Shown here one piece after another: positions 7,984-16,266 of a DNA stretch of 23,277 bases (positions are counted from its first letter, which is position 1; each line of letters begins with the position of its first letter). The notes beneath the pieces were generated by a model. The model saw nothing but the letters and a program-made list of their open reading frames with translations. It ran no database searches and had not been told where the DNA came from. The position numbers and the translations under genes were made by a program. Source of the DNA: JABHVE01 sp047517625 (GTDB lineage Bacteria > Pseudomonadota > Alphaproteobacteria > UBA2966 > CAIVPW01); the NCBI GenBank assembly GCA_047517625.1, contig JAKZSO010000136.1:1-23277 (forward strand), read 5' to 3'.

Positions 7984-10900
7984 AACCGGCGAGCCGGATC
8001 CTGGTTCGGATCTTGGCCGCCTTCGCCGCCAGCGGGGCCCTGCTCTTGATCGTCGCAATCTGGCTGATCTCGGCGGGACCCGTGTCTCTGGGATTCTTGA
8101 CGCCCTATTTCGAAAACGCGTTGTCGGCGGATGCCTCGGGTTACCGGGTCGAATACGAAGACACGGTTTTGACCTGGGAGGGCTGGGAACGAAATTTGGA
8201 TTTGCGCGCCAAAGACGTGCGCATTGTGGATGAAACCGGGGGCGTGGTTGCCCGGGCTCCTGAAATTTCCCTGACTCTGTCGGCCAGCGCCCTCATCAGA
8301 GGCGTGGTGGCTCCCACGTATATCGAGCTGATGGGCCCGCAAATACGCATTGTCCGGACCGCGGACGGCCGCATCTTGTTCGGCAACGCCGAAGACCCCG
8401 GCGAAGGCCAGGCCGGCGCCTTTGTCCAGGCCCTGGTGGCTGCCTTGCGCCAACCCCCGGACCCCGACAGCCCCACCGGATTTCTGACCCAACTGCGCAT
8501 CTCCAACGCCGTTGTCACGATTGATGATCGTGTCACCGGGATCCGCTGGCTGGCGCCTGACCTGAATGCCGAACTGGTGCGCCACCCGGATACGCTTACC
8601 GGTGACCTTGATCTACAGTTGGCGGTCGAAGGCGGCCCCGTGCGGCTTTCCGTGGCCGCGGAATACGCGCTGGAAACCGGCACGCTGACCATGGGGGCGG
8701 TTTTTGATGGCCTTGACCCATCGCGGTTCGCGGCCGACGGCGAGATTTTGGCATATGTCGGCGGTGTCCACACGCTGGTTTCCGGCACCGCCTCGGCAGT
8801 GGTCGACGACCAGGGCAAAGTGACCCGGATCGATTTCGACCTGGCCGCCGGGGCGGGAACCATCGATTGGCCCGACATTTGGTCCGCGCCGGTGGCGTTC
8901 GATCAAATGGCCATGCGCGGCGCCGTCGTTGACGGCCTGAGCGCCGTGCGTTTTGACGAGCTGTTTGCCGAGTCAGACGGTGCCGTCGGGGAATTCAGCG
9001 GCCTCCTGACCATCGGTGAGGCAGGATTGGGGGTCAGTGCCGACGGCACCTGGAGCAATGTTGCGGTCAACCGCTTGGATGCCTTGTGGCCCTTGGATCT
9101 GGCCCCCCGGTCCCGGGACTGGGTCATCACCAGTTCTTCAGCCGGGATGATCCCCGAGGGCACCGTCCGCCTGCGCATGAAGCCGGGCCAGACCGACTGG
9201 GAGCAGCTTGAGCCCGGGGCGGTGGACTTGACGTTCAGCTTTGCCGGCGCCGCGGCGACGCTGCATCAAGGTGAACTGCCGCTGGTTGGCGCCCGGGGCT
9301 TTGCCCAGCTGACCACCACGGCCTTCGATCTGACCCTGGAAGAAGGCGAAATCAGCGGCTTGGAAATAACCGAAGGCGTCCTGCACATCGACGGTCTGGA
9401 CACCACCCGGCCGTCCATGGTGATCGACATGGTGGTCAGTGGCACCACCGCCGACGCCGTCAAGGTCTTGGCCCGGCCGCCAGTGAACTTCACCGAGATT
9501 GTGGTGCCCGGCGCCGCGCCTTTTGGTGGCGTCATCGCCGCCCGGACCCAGCTGACGATGCCGGTGCAGTTGGTTGTCGAGCCGTCCGAAGTGAAATTCG
9601 CCACCGCCGTGAACATCCGGGAATTTTCGTTCGAGGCCACGCAAGGCCGATTTGTCATCAGCCGCGGCGCGTTGACCGTGCGCGCCGACGCAAACTCGGC
9701 GGTGGTTTCCGGCGACGTGGAGATCAACGGTGTGCCCCTAGAGGTCGAACTGCGCCATGGCTTTATCCCCGGCGCCGGGCCGAACAATCGCTTGTCCGTG
9801 CGCGGCATTGTCAACGACGCCGATCGCGACGCACTTGGCTTCGGCACCGGAACGATGGTCCTTGGCGCCATGGGGATCAGCGCCGAAATCGAAGCAGCGG
9901 ATTGGATTGTGACCCGGGCCGGGGTGGCGCTTGACCTAACCCAGACGGCGTTGGATATCCCTGTCGAATCCTGGGTAAAACCGGCAGGCGTTGCCGCCAC
10001 AGGACGCCTCGACATCATTCGCAAACCGGACGGGGTGTTTGAGATACCGGCGTTTTCAGTCGAGGCCCCGACCCTGGCCGCCACCGGAGCCCTGGTTTTT
10101 GACCCTGATCTTGGCGCCACCGGGACCGCGGTGGTCAACCAAATTCCGGTGGGTTTTTCATGGGCGCCGGGGGTGGAACAGGCGGGTGTGGCCGGCGGCC
10201 CGCGGCTGGCGTTGACGACGATCCTCGATGACGCCGCCCGCAGCGCCCTTGGGCTCTCCACTGGGGATTGGCTCACGGGGCCCGTCGCCGCCGCCGCCGA
10301 AGTTCAGATTGTGGCCGGGCAGGCAACGGCAATGGTGGTCAGTCTCAATTTGCAGGAAGCCGCCATGGGCGTCGCCGGGCTGTCGTGGTCCAAACCCCCC
10401 GGCATTGACGGGGTCGCCCAACTGACCTTTGGGCCGGACGAGGCGGGCTTTTTTCAGATCCGGTCTTTCGCGGTTTCCGCCGAGGGACTGGCGGCCTCCG
10501 GGTCGCTACAGATGGGGCCGGGGGGCGAATTTCAACGGTTGAACCTCGCCCGCCTGGTGTTGGACGAAAACAATTTTGCCGCCACGATCAGCCCCGGAGA
10601 AAACGGCGCGTTGCTGTTGGCGATCCAAGGCGAGCGGTTTGATTTGCGCCCGTTCATGGATCGCCTGTTCGATCCGTTGGCGGGATTGGACGCCCCCCTG
10701 GACGTGTCGCTGACCTTTGATCAAGTGATCATCGGTGATCGCCGGTCGATTTCCGATGTGCAGGGGGTGATTGCCTTCAACGCCGGGCGGGTGCGCTCGG
10801 CCGATACCTTGGGCCTTTTGCCCAACGGCGCCCCGATGACCGTGAAGTTCTCGGATTTGGCGGGGGAGCAGAACATTGTCATTACCTCCCCCGATGCCGG

Positions 10901-11597
10901 CGCGTTCCTCAGCACTTTCGATCTTTTCCATGGAGCAGCGGGGGGCAACCTCACCCTCGCGGCCCGGGTCGATCATGACCTCCCCGGTGAACCAATGGTC
11001 GGGGTGGCCACCGTGGATGAATTCCGGCTTATCGAAGCCCCAGCCATGGCCCAATTCCTTTCCGCGGCCTCGCTCACCGGTCTTGGCGATCTGCTCCAAG
11101 GCTCCGGCATCCAGTTCGTCGGTTTCGAAGCCCCATTCACCGCCGAGGGCGGGGTGGTGACGTTGGGCCAAAGCAGGGCCTGGGGCCGGGCGCTGGGCAT
11201 CACGGTTGAGGGCCAATTCAGCCGCCGCCAGGATTTGGTTGCCCTACAGGGAACTCTGGTGCCCGCTTACACCATCAATTCGGTGCTGGGGGCGATCCCG
11301 CTGTTGGGCGAACTGATCATCGGCGAAGGCGCTTTTGCCCTGAACTATCAGGTCACTGAACGCATGTCGGCTCCGGTGGTCACGGTCAATCCGTTGTCGG
11401 CGCTGACACCTGGGTTCCTGCGCGGCATCATTTTCGGATTCGGCGGAAACGCCCCTGATGCCGATCCAGACGCGCCGGTCGAAGAAGATGTTGAAGAAGA
11501 AGAGGTTTTGAAGAAGAAGAAGTGGAAGAAGAACCGGTGGCGGGGAACTAAACACCTTTACCAAGCGCGTGGCGCTTTTTGCCGACCGATAATTTGA
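7977..11597 (+). CDS. AsmA/YhdP-like (DUF3971) envelope protein; C-terminus probably frameshifted
   Basis: The 1206-residue product has one N-terminal transmembrane helix (about residues 8-33) followed by a very long stretch of alternating beta-rich segments. It ends in an AsmA-like C-terminal region with recognisable phrases such as GERFDLRPFMDRLFDP, FRLIEAPAMAQFLSAASLTGL and IPLLGELIIGEGAFALNYQV. YhdP/AsmA-group proteins bridge the periplasm and are implicated in lipid transport to the outer membrane; that role is inferred from family membership. The GTG start at 7977 has GGAG five bases upstream, and an in-frame TGA at 7953 limits any longer start. After EEDVEEEEV the frame turns abruptly Lys/Arg-rich and runs into the 3' end of tyrS. 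The neighbouring frame instead continues EEEEVEEEPVAGN and stops at 11551, so a one-base indel near the T4 run at 11506-11509 is suspected and the true end may be 11551. Confidence 0.85.
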   Translation: MLKPASRILVRILAAFAASGALLLIVAIWLISAGPVSLGFLTPYFENALSADASGYRVEYEDTVLTWEGWERNLDLRAKDVRIVDETGGVVARAPEISLTLSASALIRGVVAPTYIELMGPQIRIVRTADGRILFGNAEDPGEGQAGAFVQALVAALRQPPDPDSPTGFLTQLRISNAVVTIDDRVTGIRWLAPDLNAELVRHPDTLTGDLDLQLAVEGGPVRLSVAAEYALETGTLTMGAVFDGLDPSRFAADGEILAYVGGVHTLVSGTASAVVDDQGKVTRIDFDLAAGAGTIDWPDIWSAPVAFDQMAMRGAVVDGLSAVRFDELFAESDGAVGEFSGLLTIGEAGLGVSADGTWSNVAVNRLDALWPLDLAPRSRDWVITSSSAGMIPEGTVRLRMKPGQTDWEQLEPGAVDLTFSFAGAAATLHQGELPLVGARGFAQLTTTAFDLTLEEGEISGLEITEGVLHIDGLDTTRPSMVIDMVVSGTTADAVKVLARPPVNFTEIVVPGAAPFGGVIAARTQLTMPVQLVVEPSEVKFATAVNIREFSFEATQGRFVISRGALTVRADANSAVVSGDVEINGVPLEVELRHGFIPGAGPNNRLSVRGIVNDADRDALGFGTGTMVLGAMGISAEIEAADWIVTRAGVALDLTQTALDIPVESWVKPAGVAATGRLDIIRKPDGVFEIPAFSVEAPTLAATGALVFDPDLGATGTAVVNQIPVGFSWAPGVEQAGVAGGPRLALTTILDDAARSALGLSTGDWLTGPVAAAAEVQIVAGQATAMVVSLNLQEAAMGVAGLSWSKPPGIDGVAQLTFGPDEAGFFQIRSFAVSAEGLAASGSLQMGPGGEFQRLNLARLVLDENNFAATISPGENGALLLAIQGERFDLRPFMDRLFDPLAGLDAPLDVSLTFDQVIIGDRRSISDVQGVIAFNAGRVRSADTLGLLPNGAPMTVKFSDLAGEQNIVITSPDAGAFLSTFDLFHGAAGGNLTLAARVDHDLPGEPMVGVATVDEFRLIEAPAMAQFLSAASLTGLGDLLQGSGIQFVGFEAPFTAEGGVVTLGQSRAWGRALGITVEGQFSRRQDLVALQGTLVPAYTINSVLGAIPLLGELIIGEGAFALNYQVTERMSAPVVTVNPLSALTPGFLRGIIFGFGGNAPDADPDAPVEEDVEEEEVLKKKKWKKNRWRGTKHLYQARGAFCRPII

Positions 11598-12801
11598 CCC
11601 GGGCTTTAGCGTCCAAATCTTCGGCGGTAATGACCTGGGATTCGTTGCCCACCACCACGTCGTTGATGCGCACGCCGCCGCCGCGGACCAACTTTCGCGC
11701 CTCGCCCTTGGATGTTGCAAACCCCGAGGCAACCACCACCTCAATCACCGGGATGCCGTCGGCTAACTCGTCGTTGTCCAGGCGGAACGTTGGCAGCCCG
11801 GCGCTCGTGGCTTTGTCCGAAAACGTTGCCCGCGCGGTCTCTGCGGCTGCTTTGGCGGCCTCCGACCCGTGGCACAGGGCGGTGGCCTCCGTCGCCAACA
11901 CGATTTTGGCCGCGTTCAGCTCGGACCCCTCCAAGGCTTCCAATCGGGCGATCTCGGCCAAGGGCAAATCGGTGAACAGGCGCAAGAACCGCCCCACATC
12001 GGCGTCGTCGGCGCTGCGCCAGAATTGCCAATAGTCGTACGGGCTGACGCGGTCAGCATCCAGCCACACCGCGCCCGCCGCCGTCTTGCCCATTTTCGCC
12101 CCGGAAGACGTGGTGATCAGCGGCGAGGTCAGGCCGTACAGGGTCTTGGCATCGACGCGCCGGGCCAGCTCAATGCCGCTAACGATATTACCCCACTGAT
12201 CCGAGCCGCCGAGTTGCAGAACACAGTCCATGCGGCGGCTGAGCTCCAAGAAGTCGTAGGCCTGGAGCACCATATAGTTGAATTCCAGAAAGCTCAGTGG
12301 CTGCTGGCGATCCAAACGCAGCTTCACGCTGTCAAGGCCCATCATGCGGTTGACCGACATGTGGGATCCGTAATCCCGCAGGAACTGGATGTATTCCAGA
12401 TCGTCCAGCCAGTCGGCGTCGTTGAGCATGACTGCATCGCTGGGGCCGTCGCCAAAGGTCAGAAACTGCGAAAACACGTGCTTGATCCCGGCCATGTTGG
12501 CGGCAATGCCGTCATCGTCCAGCATCTGCCGGGTTTCGTCCCGGCCCGAAGGGTCGCCGATCTTGGTGGTCCCGCCGCCCATCAGAACGATGGGCTTGTG
12601 GCCGGTGCGCTGCATGTGCCGCAGCATCATGATCTGCACCAGATTGCCCACATGGAGGCTAGGCGCCGTGCAATCGAAGCCGATGTAACCGGTCACCGGC
12701 CCGGCGCTGGTCAGCGCCCCCAGACCGTCACGATCCGTCTGTTGGTGAACGAACTGTCGTTCCTCAAACACCGTCAAAAAGTCTGATTTCGCCAGGATCA
12801 T
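11548..12801 (-). CDS. tyrS: Tyrosyl-tRNA synthetase
   Basis: This class I aminoacyl-tRNA synthetase charges tRNA-Tyr with tyrosine. The 417-residue length is typical of the bacterial TyrRS. The HIGH-type motif is HVGN at residues 50-53, after YIGFDCTAPSLH. The KMSKS-type motif is KMGKT at 236-240, and the tyrosine-pocket sequence GGSDQWGNI is present. The C-terminal part (about 340-410) is an S4-like RNA-binding domain with KLVRGGGVRINDVVVG. The gene is single and complete. The start at 12801 lacks a clear Shine-Dalgarno sequence but fits the conserved N-terminus. It lies 50 bases downstream of the hydrolase gene on the same strand, so they may share a transcript. Its stop codon sits exactly where the AsmA-like gene would end in the corrected frame. 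Confidence 0.98.
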   Translation of the reverse strand: MILAKSDFLTVFEERQFVHQQTDRDGLGALTSAGPVTGYIGFDCTAPSLHVGNLVQIMMLRHMQRTGHKPIVLMGGGTTKIGDPSGRDETRQMLDDDGIAANMAGIKHVFSQFLTFGDGPSDAVMLNDADWLDDLEYIQFLRDYGSHMSVNRMMGLDSVKLRLDRQQPLSFLEFNYMVLQAYDFLELSRRMDCVLQLGGSDQWGNIVSGIELARRVDAKTLYGLTSPLITTSSGAKMGKTAAGAVWLDADRVSPYDYWQFWRSADDADVGRFLRLFTDLPLAEIARLEALEGSELNAAKIVLATEATALCHGSEAAKAAAETARATFSDKATSAGLPTFRLDNDELADGIPVIEVVVASGFATSKGEARKLVRGGGVRINDVVVGNESQVITAEDLDAKARVKLSVGKKRHALGKGV

Positions 12802-12851
12802 TCGCGCGTCTAATTGATAATTTTCTGGTTTATGGTTTGTCCGTAACCCAC

Positions 12852-13520
12852 TTATTTCGCTTTGATTTTCTTCTTATTGGTTTCCGGCAGTTTTGACCCG
12901 ATATAGGAATCGATGACCTTGCTCAGGTTCTCCAACTTGCCTTCAAAGAAATGCCCGGCGCCGGGGACGGTACGGTATTCGATCCCGGGGCCGCGCTGGG
13001 AAATAAGGCGGTTCGCCAGCTTGCTCACTTCGTCCTCTGGCACCACTTCGTCGGCGGTGCCCTGCAAGATCAACCCCGACGACGGGCAAGGGGCGAGAAA
13101 GCTGAAATCGTAAATGTTGGCCGGCGGCGCAACGGAAATGAACGAATGAATTTCCGGCCGGCGCATCAGCAGCTGCATGGAGATCCAGGCGCCGAAGGAA
13201 AACCCCGTCACCCAGCAATTAGAGGCGCTGGGATGGATGCTCTGCATCCAATCCAAAACCGCCGCCGAGTCCGCCAATTCGCCTTGGCCGTTGTCAAAGG
13301 TTCCCTGGCTGCGGCCAACGCCGCGGAAATTGAAGCGCAGAACCGTAAACCCCCGGTTCACAAAGGAATGGTAAATTTGGTACACCACCTTGTTGTTCAT
13401 GGTACCGCCGAATCGCGGGTGCGGGTGCATGACCAACGCGATCGGGGCGTCGTCGGATGGCGCGCGATGATAGCGCGCCTCGAGGCGGCCTTCGGGGCCG
13501 TTAACGACTATATCGGGCAT
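12852..13520 (-). CDS. Alpha/beta hydrolase of unknown substrate
   Basis: The 222-residue cytoplasmic protein has a full small alpha/beta-hydrolase fold. The nucleophile elbow is GFSFG at residues 106-110 with Ser108. The likely acid is Asp157 in QGTADEVVP, and the catalytic His190 is in GAGHFF, so the triad is complete and correctly spaced. An HPHPRFGGTMNN segment near residues 32-43 is the oxyanion-side loop typical of this conserved bacterial group (COG2945-like). No signal peptide is seen, and the C-terminus is lysine-rich. The substrate cannot be read from the sequence; esterase or thioesterase activity is only a family-level guess. GGAG close to the ATG supports the start. It is divergent from the cysE/isc operon and upstream of tyrS on the same strand, with no evident functional link to either. 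Confidence 0.85.
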   Translation of the reverse strand: MPDIVVNGPEGRLEARYHRAPSDDAPIALVMHPHPRFGGTMNNKVVYQIYHSFVNRGFTVLRFNFRGVGRSQGTFDNGQGELADSAAVLDWMQSIHPSASNCWVTGFSFGAWISMQLLMRRPEIHSFISVAPPANIYDFSFLAPCPSSGLILQGTADEVVPEDEVSKLANRLISQRGPGIEYRTVPGAGHFFEGKLENLSKVIDSYIGSKLPETNKKKIKAK

Positions 13521-13651
13521 ACTTCTCCATCAATACCCGCGCCCCCTGGTGCGGAGCCGCGACACAACAAACGGGCACGATCCGCTCTCCACCAAAAGCC
13601 GGCCAATCGGGCCAAGCGTTAGGGTGAGCCTTGCCGAATGCCGTCCACGCT

Positions 13652-13676
13652 AAACTTGACTAAATTAGTCAGGCAT
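13652..13676 (+). promoter_or_regulatory. IscR type 1-like operator
   Basis: The 25-base site matches the E. coli type 1 IscR consensus, ATASYYGACTRWWWYAGTCRRSTAT, at 23 of 25 positions, including the complete GACT and AGTC half-sites (13658-13661 and 13667-13670). It overlaps the -35 box and spacer of the promoter reading into cysE-iscR. [2Fe-2S]-IscR bound here would block transcription, giving the usual feedback on the ISC operon. The match is seen directly; binding by this IscR is inferred from iscR being in the same operon. Confidence 0.8.
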
Positions 13677-13683
13677 GTATCAT
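13656..13683 (+). promoter_or_regulatory. Sigma-70-type promoter for the cysE-isc operon
   Basis: TTGACT (13656-13661) and TATCAT (13678-13683) are separated by 16 bases, giving good -35 and -10 elements with a slightly short spacer. Transcription would start near 13690, just before the small ORF at 13703 and about 115 bases before cysE. The -35 box lies inside the IscR-like operator. Confidence 0.7.
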
Positions 13684-13702
13684 TGTTTGGATCGCAGGGA
13701 CG

Positions 13703-13804
13703 ATGAGCCGCCGGGCCGAGGCCGACGTTATACCATGGTTTTGCGAAAATGGTTCAAGAACGCCGGTCGAAATGCGGCTTCAGGATTGGTTTGATTTTGC
13801 GTGA
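13703..13804 (+). CDS. Candidate 33-residue leader ORF coupled to cysE (tentative)
   Basis: An ATG at 13703 opens 33 codons beginning MSRRAEADVIPWFCENGS and ending LQDWFDFA. Its TGA (13802-13804) overlaps the cysE ATG as TGATG. It begins about a dozen bases after the predicted transcription start. A GGGA precedes the ATG by only two bases, so its ribosome site is poor. cysE itself has no nearby Shine-Dalgarno sequence, so translation of this ORF could deliver ribosomes to cysE. No family is recognised. A single Cys codon is present but no run of them, so a cysteine-attenuator reading is not supported. It could still be chance. Confidence 0.35.
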   Translation: MSRRAEADVIPWFCENGSRTPVEMRLQDWFDFA

Positions 13805-14553
13805 TGTTTGATTCCGTTCGCAGCGATATCCAGGCAATTTTTGATCGGGACCCAGCGGTGAAATCGGTGGCCGAGGTTTGGCTGGCCTATCCGGGGTTTC
13901 ACGCTGTGTTGGCCCATCGCCTGACCCACCGGCTTTGGCGCGCCGATTGGCGGTTGCTGGCGAAGGTGCTTTCGCACCTGGCGCGGTTTCTGTCGGGGGT
14001 TGAGATCCATCCCGGGGCGATGATCGGCCGCGGATTTTTCATCGACCACGGGACCGGGGTGGTCATCGGTGAAACCTCGGAAATCGGTGAAAATGTGACC
14101 ATGTACCATGGGGCGACCCTGGGCGGCATAGCACCTTCGGTGGATTCGTCCTCTCAGGTGGATCAAAAGCGCCACCCGACCATTGGCGACCGCGCGATTA
14201 TTGGCTCTGGGGCTCAAGTGTTGGGGCCGATCTCGGTGGGAGCAAACGCCATTGTCGGCGCCAATGCCGTGGTTTTGCGGGATGTGCCCGAAGGCGCAAC
14301 GGTGGTCGGCAATCCGGCGCGGATCGCCGCGGCCCGGCGTGGCGATGACGCTAAATTTGAAGCCTATGGCGCCGGCAGCGGGGAAGTCAGCGATCCCGTG
14401 GCCCGGGTGATTGATGGGTTGTTGGATCAATTGGAAACGATGAAGGCCCAGGTGGCCGAGCTGGAAACCCGTCAGTCGGACCAAGAGCAAAGATTGTCGC
14501 CGCCCTGGCAAGGCGATGACAACGAACTAGATAATGAATCCACGAAAGAATGA
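13804..14553 (+). CDS. cysE: Serine O-acetyltransferase
   Basis: CysE transfers acetyl from acetyl-CoA to L-serine, making O-acetylserine, the precursor that cysteine synthase converts to cysteine. The 249-residue protein is the short CysE/EpsC type: a small helical N-terminal part (RLTHRLWRADWRLLAKVLSHLARFLSGVEIHP) and a left-handed beta-helix of hexapeptide repeats. Active-site residues are visible as D81-H82 in FIDHGTGVVIGE and H124 in KRHPTIGD. The loop before KRHPTIGD is a few residues longer than usual. The C-terminal 60 residues form a charged, probably coiled-coil tail. The ATG at 13804 fits the family N-terminus; GTG at 13801 in the same frame is an alternative. As the first recognised gene of the ISC operon it links cysteine supply to sulfur demand. 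cysE next to isc genes is also known in Azotobacter. Confidence 0.95.
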   Translation: MFDSVRSDIQAIFDRDPAVKSVAEVWLAYPGFHAVLAHRLTHRLWRADWRLLAKVLSHLARFLSGVEIHPGAMIGRGFFIDHGTGVVIGETSEIGENVTMYHGATLGGIAPSVDSSSQVDQKRHPTIGDRAIIGSGAQVLGPISVGANAIVGANAVVLRDVPEGATVVGNPARIAAARRGDDAKFEAYGAGSGEVSDPVARVIDGLLDQLETMKAQVAELETRQSDQEQRLSPPWQGDDNELDNESTKE

Positions 14554-14565
14554 TGGAGATTTTTC

Positions 14566-15057
14566 ATGAAGCTGGGGACTAAAGGCCGCTACGCGGTCAT
14601 GGCAATGGCTGATTTGGCCCTTCACAGCGGCGGCAAACCGGTCGCGTTGGCGGCGATCGCCGAACGCCAGGAAATCTCGCTGTCGTACCTGGAGCAGTTG
14701 TTCGGCAAGCTTCGCCGTTCCAGCTTGGTCAACAGCGTTCGCGGTCCAGGCGGCGGCTACGTGCTGGCCCGTGGCGACAATGAAATTCGGGTGTCTGACA
14801 TCGTTGTGGCGGTGGACGAGCCGCTGCAAGCGACCCGATGTCGGCCAGGAACAGCGACCGGCTGTCTCAGCGAACAGAGCCGGTGTCTCACCCACGAACT
14901 GTGGGAGGAGCTGAGCAACCAGATCCACCTGTATCTCAGTTCGGTTTCCTTGGCGGACGTCATCAACAAGCGGATTTTGGGCAGCAGCGGTGTTCTGACT
15001 GGGCCGTTTGCCCGGCCCCGGCCGGAAATCATCCCGGCTATGGCGCAAGCGGAGTAG
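14566..15057 (+). CDS. iscR: Rrf2-family Fe-S cluster regulator IscR
   Basis: IscR is a winged-helix repressor that senses cluster status through a [2Fe-2S] cluster and controls ISC genes. The 163-residue product begins MKLGTKGRYAVMAMADLA, which is diagnostic of IscR. The DNA-binding helix region has SLSYLEQLFGKLRRSSLVNSVRGPGGGY at about residues 38-65. The cluster ligands are C92, C100, C107 and H110. E. coli IscR has C92, C98, C104 and H107, so the ligand set is conserved but the loops between cysteines are two residues and one residue longer. A good ribosome site, GGAG, lies seven bases before the ATG, 12 bases after cysE. With an IscR-like operator at the head of the operon, autoregulation is likely. 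RirA, another Rrf2 protein with three cysteines, is less likely given the His ligand and the genomic context. Confidence 0.95.
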   Translation: MKLGTKGRYAVMAMADLALHSGGKPVALAAIAERQEISLSYLEQLFGKLRRSSLVNSVRGPGGGYVLARGDNEIRVSDIVVAVDEPLQATRCRPGTATGCLSEQSRCLTHELWEELSNQIHLYLSSVSLADVINKRILGSSGVLTGPFARPRPEIIPAMAQAE

Positions 15058-15069
15058 GACGGGCGCACC

Positions 15070-16266
15070 ATGAGCCCCATCGCCACCTATTTGGATTTCA
15101 ATGCTGGGTCGCCGGCCAAGCCCGCGGTGGTGGCGGCGGTGGCGGCGGCCATGGCGGCGGGGGGCAATCCTTCGTCGGTACACCGGGTCGGGCGCCTCGC
15201 CCGGGCCACGGTGGATCGCGCTCGGGACAGCGTTGCGGCCATGTTGGGCGCCGGGCCTGGCCAAGTTACCTTCACCAGCGGTGGCACCGAGGCGAATGCC
15301 CAGGCTTTGGCCGCGGCCCGAGCCGGGCGTTCGGGACCGGTTGTGGTGTCCGCGATCGAACACCCGTCGGTGCGCGAAGGCGCCGCGGCTATGACTGATG
15401 ATGTCATCCACGCACCGGTCAATGGCGACGGGGTCCTGGAGCTAGGCGCTCTCGACCAGATTTTGGCCGAAAACGACTGTTCCGCGGTGTCGTTGATGCT
15501 GGCAAACAACGAAACCGGAGTCATTCAGCCGGTTGCCGAGGCGGCGGCGTTGGCCCACCGCCATGGGTGTCTGATTCACTGTGATGCGGCCCAAGCACCG
15601 GGAAAAATTCCCCTTGATTTTCAAGGCCTTGATGTGGATTTCTTAACGCTTGCGGCGCACAAAGTCAGCGGTCCCCAGGGCGTCGGCGCGGTGATCGTCC
15701 GCGACGGCGAAGCTTTGCCCGCGATGCTGCGCGGCGGCGGCCAGGAACGCGGCCAGCGCGCGGGCACCGAAAACGTTCCCGGTATCGCCGGATTTGGCGT
15801 TGCCGCGGACTTGGCAAGGGAGGATTTGGCTCGGGCGGAAAATTTGGCCGCCATGCGCGATGAAATGGAAGAGCGCCTGGGCCAAATGGCCAGGGAGAAC
15901 TTCACGAGAATGACGATTTTTGGCGCAAGTGCCGAGCGTTTGCCCAACACCTCGTTGTTCGCTGTCCCGGGTATGGCCAGCGACATCCAAGTCATTGCCT
16001 TGGATTTGGCCGGCGTGGCCGTCAGCGCCGGTGCTGCCTGTTCTTCCGGCAAAGTCCGCGCCTCCCATGTCCTCAGCGCCATGGGCGTCGGCGACGAATT
16101 GGCCACCTCCGCCATACGAATTAGCCTCGGTTGGAACTCCGAACAGACCGATTTGGATCGATTCATCGCGGCTTGGTATGAGATTCGCATAGCCAGAGCG
16201 GTGGGCGATGACGCCAGAATGAGTAATTACGGCGAAAACACCGTGGAAATGCAGAAAGCCAGCTGA
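15070..16266 (+). CDS. NifS-like cysteine desulfurase, first of a tandem pair
   Basis: This 398-residue PLP-dependent class V aminotransferase-fold enzyme should remove sulfur from L-cysteine as a protein persulfide. The internal-aldimine lysine is K198 in AAHKVSGPQG, the PLP-binding aspartate is in IHCDAAQ, and the catalytic cysteine is C324 in GAACSSGKVRASHV. It is clearly different from the following iscS: the mobile-loop sequence differs, and it lacks the C-terminal PLWEM...VEW segment by which IscS docks IscU. The C-terminus instead ends in a short polar tail. Its TGA overlaps the iscS ATG by four bases, so the two are almost certainly co-translated. A comparable pair precedes iscU in Rickettsia. 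It may serve another acceptor (tRNA thiolation, cofactor sulfur) or assist IscS; this is not decidable here. Confidence 0.93.
   Translation: MSPIATYLDFNAGSPAKPAVVAAVAAAMAAGGNPSSVHRVGRLARATVDRARDSVAAMLGAGPGQVTFTSGGTEANAQALAAARAGRSGPVVVSAIEHPSVREGAAAMTDDVIHAPVNGDGVLELGALDQILAENDCSAVSLMLANNETGVIQPVAEAAALAHRHGCLIHCDAAQAPGKIPLDFQGLDVDFLTLAAHKVSGPQGVGAVIVRDGEALPAMLRGGGQERGQRAGTENVPGIAGFGVAADLAREDLARAENLAAMRDEMEERLGQMARENFTRMTIFGASAERLPNTSLFAVPGMASDIQVIALDLAGVAVSAGAACSSGKVRASHVLSAMGVGDELATSAIRISLGWNSEQTDLDRFIAAWYEIRIARAVGDDARMSNYGENTVEMQKAS

Noticed and set aside
11869..12786. 305-codon plus-strand open frame opposite tyrS
   Set aside because: Antisense shadow; no recognisable domain, and tyrS motifs are intact on the other strand.
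12951..13622. Plus-strand frame over the hydrolase reaching into the isc promoter region
   Set aside because: Composition is typical of GC-rich antisense frames and the opposite-strand hydrolase has a full catalytic triad.
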